From contig OX419337.1 of the NCBI GenBank assembly GCA_948470475.1, forward strand, positions 25,368,291-25,432,290: 64,000 nt of DNA. Direction: 5' to 3'. Each line of letters begins with the position of its first letter. Positions within the stretch are counted from its first letter, which is position 1. The notes under the pieces were generated by a model. That model made no database searches. It saw only the letters and a list, made by a program, of their open reading frames with translations, and was not told the origin of the DNA. Of the stretch, positions 25,601-37,455 are shown in pieces. Both the position numbers and the translations under genes were made by a program. The stretch comes from Galaxea fascicularis (Eukaryota > Cnidaria > Anthozoa > Scleractinia > Euphylliidae).

Positions 25601-27785
25601 CCCTTCGGTGTAAATTCTCCGAAGTTTCGAGACGTATTGATGTTTTGAGCATTTGTGTTAGCAAGTTAACTTTCGGTCAATATTTCAGTTTCAAGTTTCT
25701 TCCTGAAGGCGTGACGCTGAATGACATCCCTTAAATTGGAAACCGACGAAAAAAAAAAAGAGGTGTAAGTCCGCACATTACAGAGGCGCAGGGCAATCTG
25801 TCATCTAAAATAATTTTTCTGGATCTATTTCATGAGATAATTTCCTCTATTTTGTCGTCCTTGGTTTTTACTTCAACCGGTTCTTGAAATCAGAGGAGCA
25901 TTATTAAATAGCTAAAATATTTACTGAATTAATACGATGACGCCGCAAACAATTAAAATAAACATTTGGCCGTCATCTTTATTTTATACGTCGATAATAT
26001 TTGCACAGCCCACAGAATTTCAACACGTTGGAAATCATTTGTGGGCATTGTTTTTGATGGAGTTTGGATAAGTATTTGTGTTTAGGCAAAAATTCAGTGG
26101 TATAACGGCAAATGTTCACTGAATGTTTGTATCATATCGACTTGTCATGTACATTAAAACAGCGAGTCGCGGACGAGTTTAACGACATGAGATATCAGCT
26201 TTGAGCCGTAATCGATAAGCACAAATCTCAGTCTTGCTATTTCAAGTCTTTCTGTGCCGAAATTGTTCATCCATCGCAATACTACGTGAGGTGCTTGTAG
26301 AAATCTGTCGTGTGTGAAAACACTCTTTTCATTTCTGACGGATAAGGGTCAACAGGCCAAGCCATCAGTCTACAAAGAACAATGAAACTATCAAGCAGCT
26401 CTCAACTGGTGTAAAGCCCTCTCCAGTCGCTGTTTTTGGAAAACAAAGTACCAAGTAGTCTCCGTCGCAGACAGTGAACATACCACCGGTATACAAGAAC
26501 TATACGGACTAAATATCGGTTTTCACCAAGGTCTCGAGTGACATGTCCAGCTGCACCGCAGGCTAAGTACCAAGGGAGTAAATGAATACAATTTTAAGTT
26601 GTCTTTGCTTTCATTGGCTCTTTCAGATCACACAAAAAACTAAGCTGAGTGGATATCAAATTCATCTGATAAAATCGTTATATGATCTCAAGCTTGTAAA
26701 ACGACAACGCCTTTAGTTTATGTTAGCAGGATTGTGGGATTCCTTCAAAAACACGCCTAATAGTTCTCTACCGTTTGAGTTCGCTGATATATTGAATAAC
26801 CCTGCAGCCTTATTTAGCGACCTCCTAAATTATTTACTAGTGAATATAGAAAGTTTTTCTGATGCGTTATATTAGTTAAGGCTTTTAGCTTCACAAATAT
26901 CCTCAAGTTGTTCGACATATTAGGGAGATAAACCTTTAACGAGATCGACTTAAGGATTTCATACGAACGCCCATCAATTGTTTGCCCACGATTGGTGTGG
27001 TCAATTCAATCAAGGCTACATGCAATTCGCCTCTATTTCTTGGACTACAGCCACAAAACGATATCTACTAAATTTTGGCCTTGATATGTGTTAACTTACA
27101 AGGCAAACAGTTATTTTCCGTTGAATTCCGGCTTTCGAAAAAACTTACGCTCTCTCTTTTTCAGTGTTGTTTGTCTATTGAAGTTTTGAAGTAAAAACTG
27201 ATTTTACGAATTTCGTGTCACTTACCAGTGCGATACGCTTTTGTTTTCAACGAATCAGAATAAAAATTAAAGCTAATTATTATTGGCTGGTTGCGGTCAA
27301 TTTTTCGCGTGCCCTTAGCGTGGGCTGTACGCTTCCTCCTGATTGGATCATTGCGCTGTTCGTGAAGGATACACTGTTGCTTAACCACAGTTTTTCATTT
27401 ACGACGCTCGTTACAAATCTCTGAATTTTTTGTGCCTATTTCAGTTTTACCAGCAGATCCAGAAATACCACAAGCAATGAAGCGCAAGAGTCCATACATA
27501 TATACAGACGTTGTCAAATACTACAGCGAAATTGTGTTCCTCCCGTTTTATCCCGTTGCATTCTGTTCTTTCGAGCTTTATGACTATTAGATTCTGTCTT
27601 TCTTTGTAGCTCCGAAAAGTTTCACTGCAGAGCCAGTGTTCTGTGAATGCTCTAGTCAGTGTATATAAGGACTCAGGCGATTCCGAAAGTTAGCCCTAAC
27701 CCACCCACTCGATTATTTCGTTCTTACGACCCAAAGTATCAAGACCCCTTCAGTAATATGTTCTAGCCTCTTCTAACAGACACTT

Positions 27786-27908
27786 CAGAATACAGGGCCA
27801 CTTTGGTCCACCTCGTTTACAGGTGTCGGAGTCTTTTGTAGAGCGAAGCATATAACAATGGGCACTATTGTTATGCAACGGTATGTATATAAGTGGCCCT
27901 GTATTCTG
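27786..27908. mobile_element. MITE with CAGAATACAGGGCCACTT inverted ends
   Basis: CAGAATACAGGGCCACTT (27786-27803) and its exact reverse complement (27891-27908) enclose 123 bp with no coding frame. An 18-bp perfect match in inverted order is well beyond chance at this spacing. Confidence 0.85.
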
Positions 27909-27916
27909 TAGTTTAG

Positions 27917-28140
27917 TCAATTTTCAGTGGCGTTACCCCGCGTTGTATTTGTATTGACATTGATCAGAATTAAATATTTGACCTAAAATGATGACTCGCC
28001 CTCTATTGTTCTCTTTGAATCTCTGGTATTATACCATAGTAGTGAAACGTTTGTCACGGGTCACTAAAAACAATACTTTTGTCCCTATTTCATGGAAATT
28101 TCTTTGATTTAGCAACTTGTGCCACGCCACTGAAAATTGA
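27917..28140. mobile_element. MITE with TCAATTTTCAGTGGCGT inverted ends
   Basis: TCAATTTTCAGTGGCGT (27917-27933) and its exact reverse complement (28124-28140) enclose 224 bp. The element begins 8 bp after the preceding MITE and has different ends, so the two are independent families side by side. Confidence 0.85.
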
Positions 28141-28999
28141 TCGCTTAAAGTCGTGCTCATTGTGTACCTAAATAAAAGTGACGCCAGTAAACGATTTCAA
28201 ACACATTGAAAGCGAATTACCGGAAGTAATTAACTCCCCCTCGTGAGGATAAAGAAATTAAGTCAGTTGCGCAAAGATAGCTTACCGCAGTAAACATTTT
28301 TCTTTCAATGAAACCGAAATCGAAGAATTTTTGACCATTCAAAAAACTCTTCATTGAAGTCGATCTATTTTGGCACCGATTGTGATGGGGCGGTTGGTTT
28401 TTTTTTGTTTTTTGGCCGAAATCTTTTTGTGGCATCACGAAAGAGTTGGGTGAATTTCTCATTCCTTTGCCAAAATGCCTCTTTGCTTTGTTACACCGCT
28501 GGGCATGATTCACTCTCTACCCACCTCCACCACCCCCTCCCCCCTCAGGCTTTGATGGAATAGTTTTAGGCGTTACTTTGACCTTTGTACCCGTCTCCAC
28601 TGGCTTCAAAATTAAAAGAAAATGGACACATTTGTCCCTTAAAAGGCAAAACGTAAAAAAATAAAGAACAGTGAAACACGTATTGTTTAGCTGATTGATT
28701 CCAACAGACCGTAATGCTAATGTTCTAAAGAAAAGGAGGCGAAAACAGTTTTCCGTTATTTTTTTTTAAACAATTAAAAATGTTTCGTCACGAAGGAAGC
28801 ATGAAAACGCCTATGTTCTTCTTAATTTTGGCCTTAAAAGCTACTCCGTTTAAAATCGTTAGAGTTTGCTAAATACCTTTACAAAATTATCACGGAAAAA
28901 TTGTAAAAGGCGATTTCCTGCGATGCATTTGCTTACTTTTATAAAATGTGTGACGCTGAACGAACAAGAAAAAGAATGAAATCTGAAAGAAATTATGGA

Positions 29000-29106
29000 A
29001 CGAATGTAAGGAACGAGGAACGAAAGAACGCAGAACGAACCAACGAACGAGGAACGAAAAAACGAACGAACGAACGAACGAACGAACGAACTTACGAACG
29101 TACGAC
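29000..29106. repeat. GAAC microsatellite
   Basis: GAACGAACGAAC repeats with a few interruptions (GAGGAACG, GAACTTACGAAC). Confidence 0.9.
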
Positions 29107-30985
29107 CGTTATTTTATTATGATTTCAGAAGTCTCTCAGGGCGCGATAAGATAAGTTTGTGAAAGATGAGGTTTTCACTTGGAGAGCTGAACGCTGATAA
29201 GTATGTGAGTCTCTGACTTTCACAATCATTTTATGATATAGTTTTTTAACGTTTTAGGAACAATTAGGCGAATCAGGAGTGAAGAAGTCAATAAGAAAAC
29301 AAAGACACAGCGCTGACGAATCTCCACCAGTGAACTTTTCAGTCAGTCGTAAAATTAATCTGTTAACTTATCACCTTTGAGCTCTCAAATCAAAAACCTT
29401 ATCTTGAAAAGAGTTTTTCAGTTACTATTTTTAACGCCTGACTGTTGATCAAGAAGAGTATCATGATACCATGTTGTCATCTACGTCATACCAGCTAACT
29501 CTGTACGTATAAATCGGGCCTTTTTTCTTCCTCAGGAAACCAGATAATCGGCTCAGTTAATTTTTATCAGTTCTCTCAACTTATCAAAAATAATGAAGAA
29601 AGATCTCAAGCAGAACCTTATATAACAAAATTTTTGGTCATATTTCCACAAAACCACTATCACAAAGTTCCGCTTATGACGTGATCTCGTTACAACAAAC
29701 TCATTTTCCCTTCTCCTTGACACGGCTCTGCGTTGAACCCACCAGGTTTCCAGTGTGCTGTATTCACCAGTGGTAGTCTTCAATATACTTTTCTTTTGAC
29801 AGGTTACACAATTTATCAGTGGCGTACGTGAACTTTTAAGCAAATAAAATTAGACCAGTCGATCTAAAAATAGCTTATACAAACTTTGCCGCGTTCCAGT
29901 CACGCGAACATTTGCGAGCACGTGTTTGTTTGCATATAATGAATAAAATTTGCCGGAGGGCTTAGCTTGCGAGTGAAGAAACATTTTACCAAAAATTTTG
30001 CCAAAGGATATAACGCATTATTACTGTTCCTTTACCTATCAAGGTGGTTAAATTATCGTTAATGAAAGGAAAAGTAAATTTGCAGCTCAGCCCACAGTGG
30101 TGTGCAGCTAAATAAAATGCACGGCTTTACTGATTCGAAGAAATGTTACGTACATCACGGTTTAGAATTGACATCTTCCAATTAGCAGTTCGACATGCAA
30201 AACTCCATGTGTTATCAGATATTTAGCTTTTCACCTAATGGTTAAATTTGGACCTAACGGAAAATTATTTCGATAATAAATAATATTGTACAGTTTTGAG
30301 GTGTCCCTCTACCGCAATCACAAGAACAACGACTATTAGTAAGTATCTTATTAACTATGAAAATGTCATGCATAAAAGTGAAATGTTCCAAGTTTTTACC
30401 TAGATTGATTGTAAAGACGACTATAAGTTTCGCGATCGTGAATTTAATTCTTACGTAACAGGTTCTCAACATAAAAAACGTTACGTCAGTTTTCTTACCT
30501 GCAAAGAGATGGTTTTCGGTGAACAATACTCTTAAATTAGCCTTCCGTGTGTTGAATAATTCTCTTTCGAACACAGGAGCGTAACCGCATGTTAAAGGTA
30601 TCACTCGTAGAGTCTGTATACCGTGAACAATTGGTAATAACATATAATAACGATAATTTGGGAGCTCAATCGTGACCGTAGGCTGTCTCAATTAAGATTT
30701 GTACCTTGACGAGAAAGATAAGGGTTCTCAAGGTCACGTCATAATTTTTACTTAACTTATTTTCTGCGATGTTAAAAGAGTCGATGAAAAATAGCAACCA
30801 GACATTACAAAGACTTGATGAGAGCCGTTTGATTTTAATACACGTTAGTTTTCAACAAGTGTATTTTCGACTGTGGAGTCGTTTTACTCAGTGTTTAATT
30901 TCTTTCGTGTGTAGAAAGAACCACGTTAATAGATACAGCTAACTGTGGAAAACGGTTAACATTTCGCAGATTGAACTCTAAACTC

Positions 30986-31111
30986 CAGGCCTCGGTTGTT
31001 CAAACGTTGGATAGTGTTATCCACCGGATAAATCACTATCCAGCGGATAAGAAAGCTAATTGCACTATCCAGTGGATAGTAATATCCAGCCTTTGAACAA
31101 CCGGGGCCAGG
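30986..31111. mobile_element. Palindromic GGATA-rich element
   Basis: CTCGGTTGTTCAAACGTTGGATAGTG at the left and CCAGCCTTTGAACAACCGGGG at the right are inverted counterparts. The centre is a ladder of TATCCACCGGATA, CTATCCAGCGGATA and ACTATCCAGTGGATAGT hairpins. A diverged relative lies at 38995-39124. Confidence 0.75.
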
Positions 31112-32239
31112 TATTTCACTGTATATTTCGCAATACCAGGATACCTTACAGTCACTTTCTTTAAACCCCGGGAAACCAAAACTTTATTACCATAACAAAA
31201 TCCATCACCGCCGGACGGCTGATCGCGAAAGGACTAAAATTGGTATCATCAATAATTTGTCTTTTGCAGTTAAATCTCAATCTTCACCTCAGAACGGAAA
31301 TCGTTGGTTCTAGAGTAAAACTCTGCTTTCCATGAGAAATACAACTTTGTCTTCGAAAAGGGAACAAAATTGACAGAATTTCTTACTACGTAACAGAGAA
31401 TCCTCAGTTACTCAAAACGAAAAGGTCCTTGAGGGAGTTCATTTTAACGAACTCTACTTCTATATTATAAACACTACGTTGTTCCTTGCACTTCGTTTCT
31501 TCAATATTTTACAGCATTACGTAGAAACTCAGAAAACTCGAGACCAATTTGTAAGGGTGCAGTCAGTTTGGCACCACTTAGTCAAGTAGAACTCGAACTT
31601 TCCGGCTTCGCACCTCGGGGTAAAGAAACACGTACCGTGTAACTACACTAACAAACAATTGAAATTGGACACTCGAGGGTTTAAAATAATCGTGATTCTA
31701 ATCACAGCCTCGTGATAAATGCACAACTGACAGGAAACTGAAATTGGAGCAGAAAATGTCGCGACGAAAGTTTTTTTTGACATTTGACAGAGCTAGTTGT
31801 TGAAAACTATTGTCTCGGGATTTATTTTTTTGGCTTGTTTAAGTATCATGTCAGTCAAACGTACTTTAGCCTCTGCTTTAGCCTGTTCCAGACGTTCAGA
31901 TAGTAAACGGGGCGCGATAGTACCAACAGAGCGAGGAGAAAAATGGGGGGAGCTTGGGACGGCCTGCTACCCCCAGTCCCCACTCAATTTTCATGCTCGC
32001 TCACTCTCGTTCGCCCGCCTCCACTGGTATGATGGTATGATATGTTCGCGCACATGGTTCTTCTTAGGAACAAAGTTACCAGATTGTACGTTTCCTGATT
32101 TAAGTTTCACGCGTTACCATGATGCCACGATGAAACCTTTGAATTCTTTAATATTTTGTCATAAAAAGCCAAGAATCAAATCTCACATGGTTAAATCATT
32201 GTACTCAAAATTTTTGTGCAACTATAAAGCGAAATCTCT

Positions 32240-32397
32240 TAGTGCTTCTTTCTACCTGTAATTTTCTTCTCTTTTTGTAGATGTTATTGCTTTTGTCTTG
32301 CCCCGCCTAGATTACTACTATTATCTTAATTGCGGGCAATTAAGATTGTGTTATGATTTATTGTCAATAAATTCCTGATGTTGTTGTTGTTGATGTT
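32240..32397 (+). mobile_element. LINE-like 3' tail
   Basis: The features are a hairpin, CTTAATTGCGGGCAATTAAG, then AATAAA and a GTT-rich end (TGTTGTTGTTGTTGATG). This is the layout of non-LTR retrotransposon 3' ends. No coding part was found upstream. The reverse strand of the same tail supplies an AATAAA (32357-32362) about 305 bp past the THNSL2-like stop, which that gene might use. Confidence 0.5.
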
Positions 32398-32666
32398 ACA
32401 TAGATACACCTGCTAACTTTAACGACTCATACGTGTTGAAAACTTCAATCTCACGCTTACGGAACAACTTCTCACGCCTGGTTGACAAATACACTTTCCA
32501 AAAATATGTGAACTCAAACCAATATGAGAAACAAAAAGTCCATGTAAAATGAGTAAATGACGACAATTTTTTTGTTTGTTGTACACTGTACACTACAACT
32601 TGAAAATAAAATCTTAATCGGCAAACGTCTTCAGTATTCAATCCGCGCCCCTTTTCGCATGGAAAG

Positions 32667-35600
32667 TTAACGTTTGGCATGCTTGCGAGAAATTTCATCA
32701 ATCATATCACGTAGCATTTGGTCCCAGTTTTCCCCCTTCTTCATTTCTTTATACCGAGTAGGACTGGTAAGAAGTTGAGCCAACTGAGGGGGCAGCGGCA
32801 TCTCTATCCCAGCAGCCTTCACTGCTTCCGGGAACTTGGCAGGACTGGCTGTGGCTATACATACTGTGGGTGTCTTCAGCTCGGCAACATGCCTGAGGAT
32901 GGAGTGTATAGCTGCATTAGGTTACGTTGAAAAGAGACTAAGCAGCTACTGAAGGAAACACACCTCATATCAGGGGTACTTTCTTAGTTGAAACATACCC
33001 ATAACGGGTTAGAAAGTTAACCTTATCTGGCATTTAATCATTTGCTCTAAGCGGTTTGTGGAAAGTTCACTTTAACCGAGCAATTTCACAACGGAAGATT
33101 TTGATCCCTAAAATTTTCGGGCAATTAAAATTTCAGCTAAGGAATCCGAACACATCAAATTCGTCTAGCTAATGGCAATATCACTTTAAACGGCTTCAAA
33201 CACCATAAGGTACTTAAAAATGCCTTTTTACGGCTTTTGGTTGATTGGGCTCGGTGGCTGCCCGTGGTAAGAGTTGCATACACAGCCATATGTAAAAAAT
33301 TAAAAGTATAATGACACTACATTCAATCTAACAAAAATAAGTGGCAGTGAAACGACGGATAGCATATAGTAACTATATTATTGTAAAGAAGGGTTGTTTC
33401 TGTTGTTGCTACTGAATAATCGCTAATGATACTGAAACAGCCAAAATCCTCTTTTACCTTTGTTCCCAGGCCACCGTGACACCAACAGCCGTGTGTGGAC
33501 AGAGGAGGTACTGGTTCTCATCCCAACACTCCTTCATGGTTTGCAGTGTTTGGTCACATGACACAGAAGCAGATGAAATTACCTCACACATCTGCAAAGC
33601 ACATTGGCTTGGTCAGAGAAGTCCTCCAAAAACACTGAAGCTTTTTAAAACTGGGCTCCTTGATACTGCATCAAAATATTGCCTAGTCTTGGTTTTACAG
33701 ACAGGCACGAGAAAAACATTTCCGTTTCGACTTCTGTTAAGTATCTTTAGAGTGAAAACACTGCCACACGCAAACTCTTAACAACGGATTCCGAATCTCT
33801 CAAACGCCGACCGGCTGACTCAGTTGGTAGATTACCGGACTGTAGCACTGCCTTCCTCATGATATCTGCAAATGGTTAGACTTTCTAGTCTTAGCGCATT
33901 AGGACGATAAACCCCTGTTTATGAAATCTTTGTAGTACGTTAAAGAATCTACCCATTGTTGTGATCTGGCCTTTAGATTGGTGCTTCATATATGGTTAAG
34001 CTTATTGTGCCTTTTCCTCCAAGCGGCGATTTTAAGAAAGAAAAGCCGTTTTTGATTGAAAATGTTCCAACAATTTTGCAACTGCTTGTAGTTTGGATGC
34101 TCTGCCACTCAGGTATAGAGACTCTTGGGAGCTTAGACCATTAAACTAGGTCCACATGACAAGCGTCTATGATGCTGCTAGCCGCCAGCATATTTACGAA
34201 TCTCCTTCGAAACTATCAGATGGATAAAGATTGGACAAACTGATAGCATCAAAACGTAATGGGCGGAGTGCAGAGATCGTTCCGACGGCCAAGCGTGAGA
34301 GTACGGGACGGACATTGGACGAAAACGACAGAGATCCGGAAGGAGCATAACGGAAGGAAGCTGGTTTGAACATGCGAACCTAACCGTAGATTTGGTGAGT
34401 CCTGATGAATCTGACACAAACAAGAAAGGCGGTGAAGGAAGCTGAAACTTAAGTTACCGACACACGGTACGGGAGAAAAAAATAACATTATCCGTCTTGT
34501 TTGCCGAGTTTATTTGGCGACATGTTCAGCGCGGAGAAGATTAACTTAAGTTAGTTCTCAAAGACTATTTGCCACCAGTTTCACATTTCCCATAATGCAC
34601 TTTGTTGCCCGTTGCCCCCTCCCCCCCTCCCCACTTTCTCAACCCCTAAATGAAAAAAAAATTGAGAAGTTGAAAACAATGCTCCTGCAAAATTTGGAGG
34701 TGTAAACAAAGTGTATTATGAAGTGGTGACTATAAGTTAGGATAATTTTTTTCAGTGAATATAGCCTTTCTAACTTCGTATTCTACCTTTTGGGGGGTAA
34801 GCTTCAAAGTGACAGGGTATTCTGCAGTTACTTCAAGAAAGGGCGTGCATGGGGTATTGGAGGAGAGGGTGTCATGGTAGTAGCTTACCTTCATGTGTAA
34901 GTCTTCAGGTATCTTTAGGGACCCTTTTTGCTCAAATTCCTGCATGAGTGAGTCAACCAGAGCGTAGTCCATGTCAGAGAACAGAAGCATCAGACGCTCA
35001 AAATTATAAGGAGCCTTCAGAAAATCAAATACATGGCAATAAAAAAATTAATACCAGAGAGCTAAAAACACCGGCAATGGATGCGAAAAATTGGAGTGGC
35101 TTTTAGATCAAAAACAAAGAAGATGGAAACTGCAGCAAAACTGTGGTGATATTTAGCCAAACTCTCCCAAGTGATACCACAAGAAATATCTAAGAAACAA
35201 CATTGGGAATTTACATGTTGATGTTGGGTAACTTTGTATGACCAAACAATTACCTGAATGTCCATAGCAGAAGACCAGGTTTTCAAAACATTCTTTGACA
35301 ATGTGAAGTTCCTGGTTGATAATGCACGATGGACAATGTCATTCTCATTGACTGCACAAACCAGCTGCACTGGAAGCCCCATTTTATGAACAAGTGAGCC
35401 AGCTGCAGAGACAAGCATTAAATAAATAAATTTAGGTTATTATTGAAGCTTTGTAAAGCTTGACCAGATGGGAGTTTTGGATCAATGTTAGCATCACCAT
35501 TAATTATTTCTCACGTGTCAGTCTGTAGGCCAAAGAACAGTGAATTTCAGAGAACTTGAGATTCTAGACCAAATTGTGACTTACACCATTTTTGCACCAA

Positions 35601-36948
35601 TTAAGACCTTATTATTAAAACAGTGGATACCTGCACAGTGCCCCAGTGCTCCTGATGGTATCACAAACTTCACAGTTTCCCCAAGCTCCTTACAGGTTCG
35701 TAAGTAAGCATAGAAAAAATGCACAAGTTGTGCCATTATGCGAGCCCAGTTGATGGAGTTAATAGAGCACAGATTATTGGCTTTGGCATAAGCATCATCA
35801 GTAAAACAATTCTTGATTGGCACATCCAAATCATCCGACGTTCCCTCTGTTTGAAACACATGAGTGTTCGCATCCAAGACTGTTGTCATTTGTAATTCTT
35901 GCATCTGATTGCAGCGTCCTTTGGGAAATAGCACTATTATGTCAATCCATTCTGATCTGCGTACACTTTCAATAGCTGCGCTGCCTGTATCTCCAGAAGT
36001 TCCGACAAGGATGATTGAGTTCTTCTTTTTCTTTTTCAGAAAATAATCCATGAAAACACCAACACTCGCAAGTGCATAGTCCTTAAATGCCAGTGTTTTG
36101 CCATGAAACAGTTCCAGAACATGAAAATTGTTGACCTCTTTCAGAAAAACAATGTCCTTGTGTCCAAATTCTGTGAATGCGTCGTTAATGAGATCTGCCA
36201 AACACAAGTTTAGGAGTTACAAGATGTACCCATGTACTATTTACACAGAAAAGAAATACATTGATAAGGTTGTGAGTGCCAGAAACAATAGCTGTGGTAA
36301 TGGTGGTGGTTATGATGACGATGATGGTGATTGTGGCGGTTGTTGGCCATTAGATGGTGATCACTGCTTAAGTAGTGACCTTGGTGATCAGTACTTAATT
36401 AAGGTGCTGCTAGTGATAGTAGTAGTAATCATTGTACTCGACAATGAGAGTGATAATGATGATGATGATGATGATTGCAATAATGGTGGAAATCAAGATG
36501 GTAAATTATACTTGATGAGTGTGTTTTGAGTTGCAATGATGACGATGATGGTGATGACTGTGACGGTGACTGTGACAGTGACTGTGATGGTGACAGTGAT
36601 GATGATGATGATGTTGATGCTGATGGTAACATTAATAATGCTAGTGATGTGAGTGAAAGAAGTGATACACTTCGAGTCATTTTTGATTTTCAACTTTCTG
36701 ACTGTAATTTTGCTATATCCCTTACCATTCAATTCTGCTAAGCTGATTTCTTCTGGAGGAATAAATAGTGACATCACTTCCTTTGTGAGTTCCAAATAAG
36801 ATAACTCCTTCCATTTCTCCAAGATGGGTTTGTCCAAGACTGGAATGTGTTCTGGCATGAACATTCCACCATCACTGGTATAACCACTAAAGAGTACGTC
36901 TTCAAATGACGATGAACAAACCTTTCCACGAGTGCTTCTGTATTTCAT
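32667..36948 (-). CDS. THNSL2: Threonine synthase-like 2 (PLP-dependent), 6 coding exons
   Basis: Minus-strand exons: 36726-36948, 35631-36194, 35254-35402, 34889-35014, 33458-33591, 32667-32892. The phases close to 1422 nt, 473 aa, near the 484 of the human protein. The start MKYRSTRG followed by FEDVLFSGYTSDGGMFMPE matches the family start. The PLP lysine lies in GKTLAFKDYAL (Lys about 112), and the phosphate loop VGTSGDTGSAAIES is at about 138-151. Later blocks PKGRCNQMQELQMTTV, SINSINWARIMAQ, CWDENQYLLCPHTAV and the C-terminal TASPAKFPEAVKAAG are all family-typical. Mammalian THNSL2 acts as a phospho-lyase on O-phosphohomoserine or phosphothreonine rather than a true threonine synthase (family knowledge). 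Oddities: five lysines in a row before the phosphate loop, and PSGALGHCAG where the family usually has PTGxxGN. A splice acceptor about 13 bases upstream of ATG suggests a 5' untranslated exon. Confidence 0.92.
33806..34020 (+). mobile_element. Decayed tRNA-type SINE, same core as the 13853-14272 element
   Basis: A tRNA-like head (GGCTGACTCAGTTGGTAGA) leads into ATCTGCAAATGGTTAGACTT and TCTAGTCTT, identical to the centre of the other SINE, and then to diverged sequence corresponding to its AAAGAATCTACCCA block. The B box and 3' tail are lost. It sits in the THNSL2-like intron between 33591 and 34889. Confidence 0.65.
36280..36640. repeat. GATGAT/GGTGGT/GTGACT compound microsatellite
   Basis: Long stretches of GATGATGAT, GGTGGTGGTTATGATGAC and TGACGGTGACTGTGACAG fill the first intron of the THNSL2-like gene (36195-36725). 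Poly-Asp and poly-Ser frames on both strands come from the repeat. Confidence 0.9.
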
Positions 36949-37339
36949 TTCAGTTGTACTAGTAAATATGCAAAAAAGGTAACAAAAATTCTAACTGGCT
37001 TGTTAAGGAAAATTAACTGTATTTATGACAAATTGAGCTCTCCTCTGGTTCTACAATGAAACCTCTCCTTTGTAGCCTATGTGCAGATGTCTGCATGCAG
37101 GCTACTCCTTTGTGGAACCTCCACTCTCTCTCAAACTTTGGTCTCAAAACAATGTTCATACAATATAATCCCTCTGTTATCTTTTGAAGGGACACCTCTC
37201 TTCAGAAGACAGGTACACTTTTTCAGGGTCCTAAAGCCATGTTTTATTACCCCCACTAAGGGGACACTTAACACTCAGGACATGAGGCACCCCAAAGAGG
37301 GTTGACAAAAGGTAAGTGTACGTTAACCACAAGTCATAA

Positions 37340-37455
37340 CAACTTTCAAAACATAACCTATTGAGCAGTACCTTCCATAGGTTCCTGTGGTGCTGTTGAT
37401 ATGACTGAGTTGTACAGGATGGTTCTATAAACTTTCAATGATGTACATGAAATCC
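37340..37455. repeat. Single diverged copy of the 107-bp satellite
   Basis: TGAGCAGTACCTTCC, TTCCTGTGGTGCTGTTGATA, GTACAGGATGGTTCTA and ATGAAATCCCAACA match the order of blocks in the 11200-11620 array. Confidence 0.65.

Larger units (their letters stand above)
19629..32666. other. 13-kb spacer between the PLEKHG-like and THNSL2-like genes
   Basis: I found no exon with protein-family resemblance on either strand. Frames of 60-154 codons here read as chance. Recognisable content: a CCGAGACCCGCCGAGACC-type repeat (about 21840-22090), a GAAC microsatellite (29000-29106), two adjacent MITEs (27786-28140), a GGATA-rich palindrome (30986-31111) and a LINE 3' tail (32240-32397). The 5' untranslated exon(s) and promoter of the PLEKHG-like gene are expected somewhere to the right of 19629. 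Confidence 0.6.

Noticed and set aside
28217..28563. Opposed frames of 98 and 69 codons
   Set aside because: Mutual shadows in low-complexity sequence with poly-T and C-rich runs; no domain.
30254..30691. 145-codon open frame on the minus strand
   Set aside because: No family resemblance, irregular composition, and no splice-site context linking it to a gene.
31797..32261. 154-codon open frame on the plus strand
   Set aside because: Composition is repeat-like and it runs into a LINE 3' tail; no recognisable domain.
34178..34488. Two overlapping minus-strand frames of about 80 codons
   Set aside because: Lie in the THNSL2 intron, match neither phase nor family, and overlap each other in different frames.
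36128..36680. Asp-, Gly- or Ser-rich frames on both strands
   Set aside because: Created by a GAT/GGT/GTGACT microsatellite in the THNSL2 intron.
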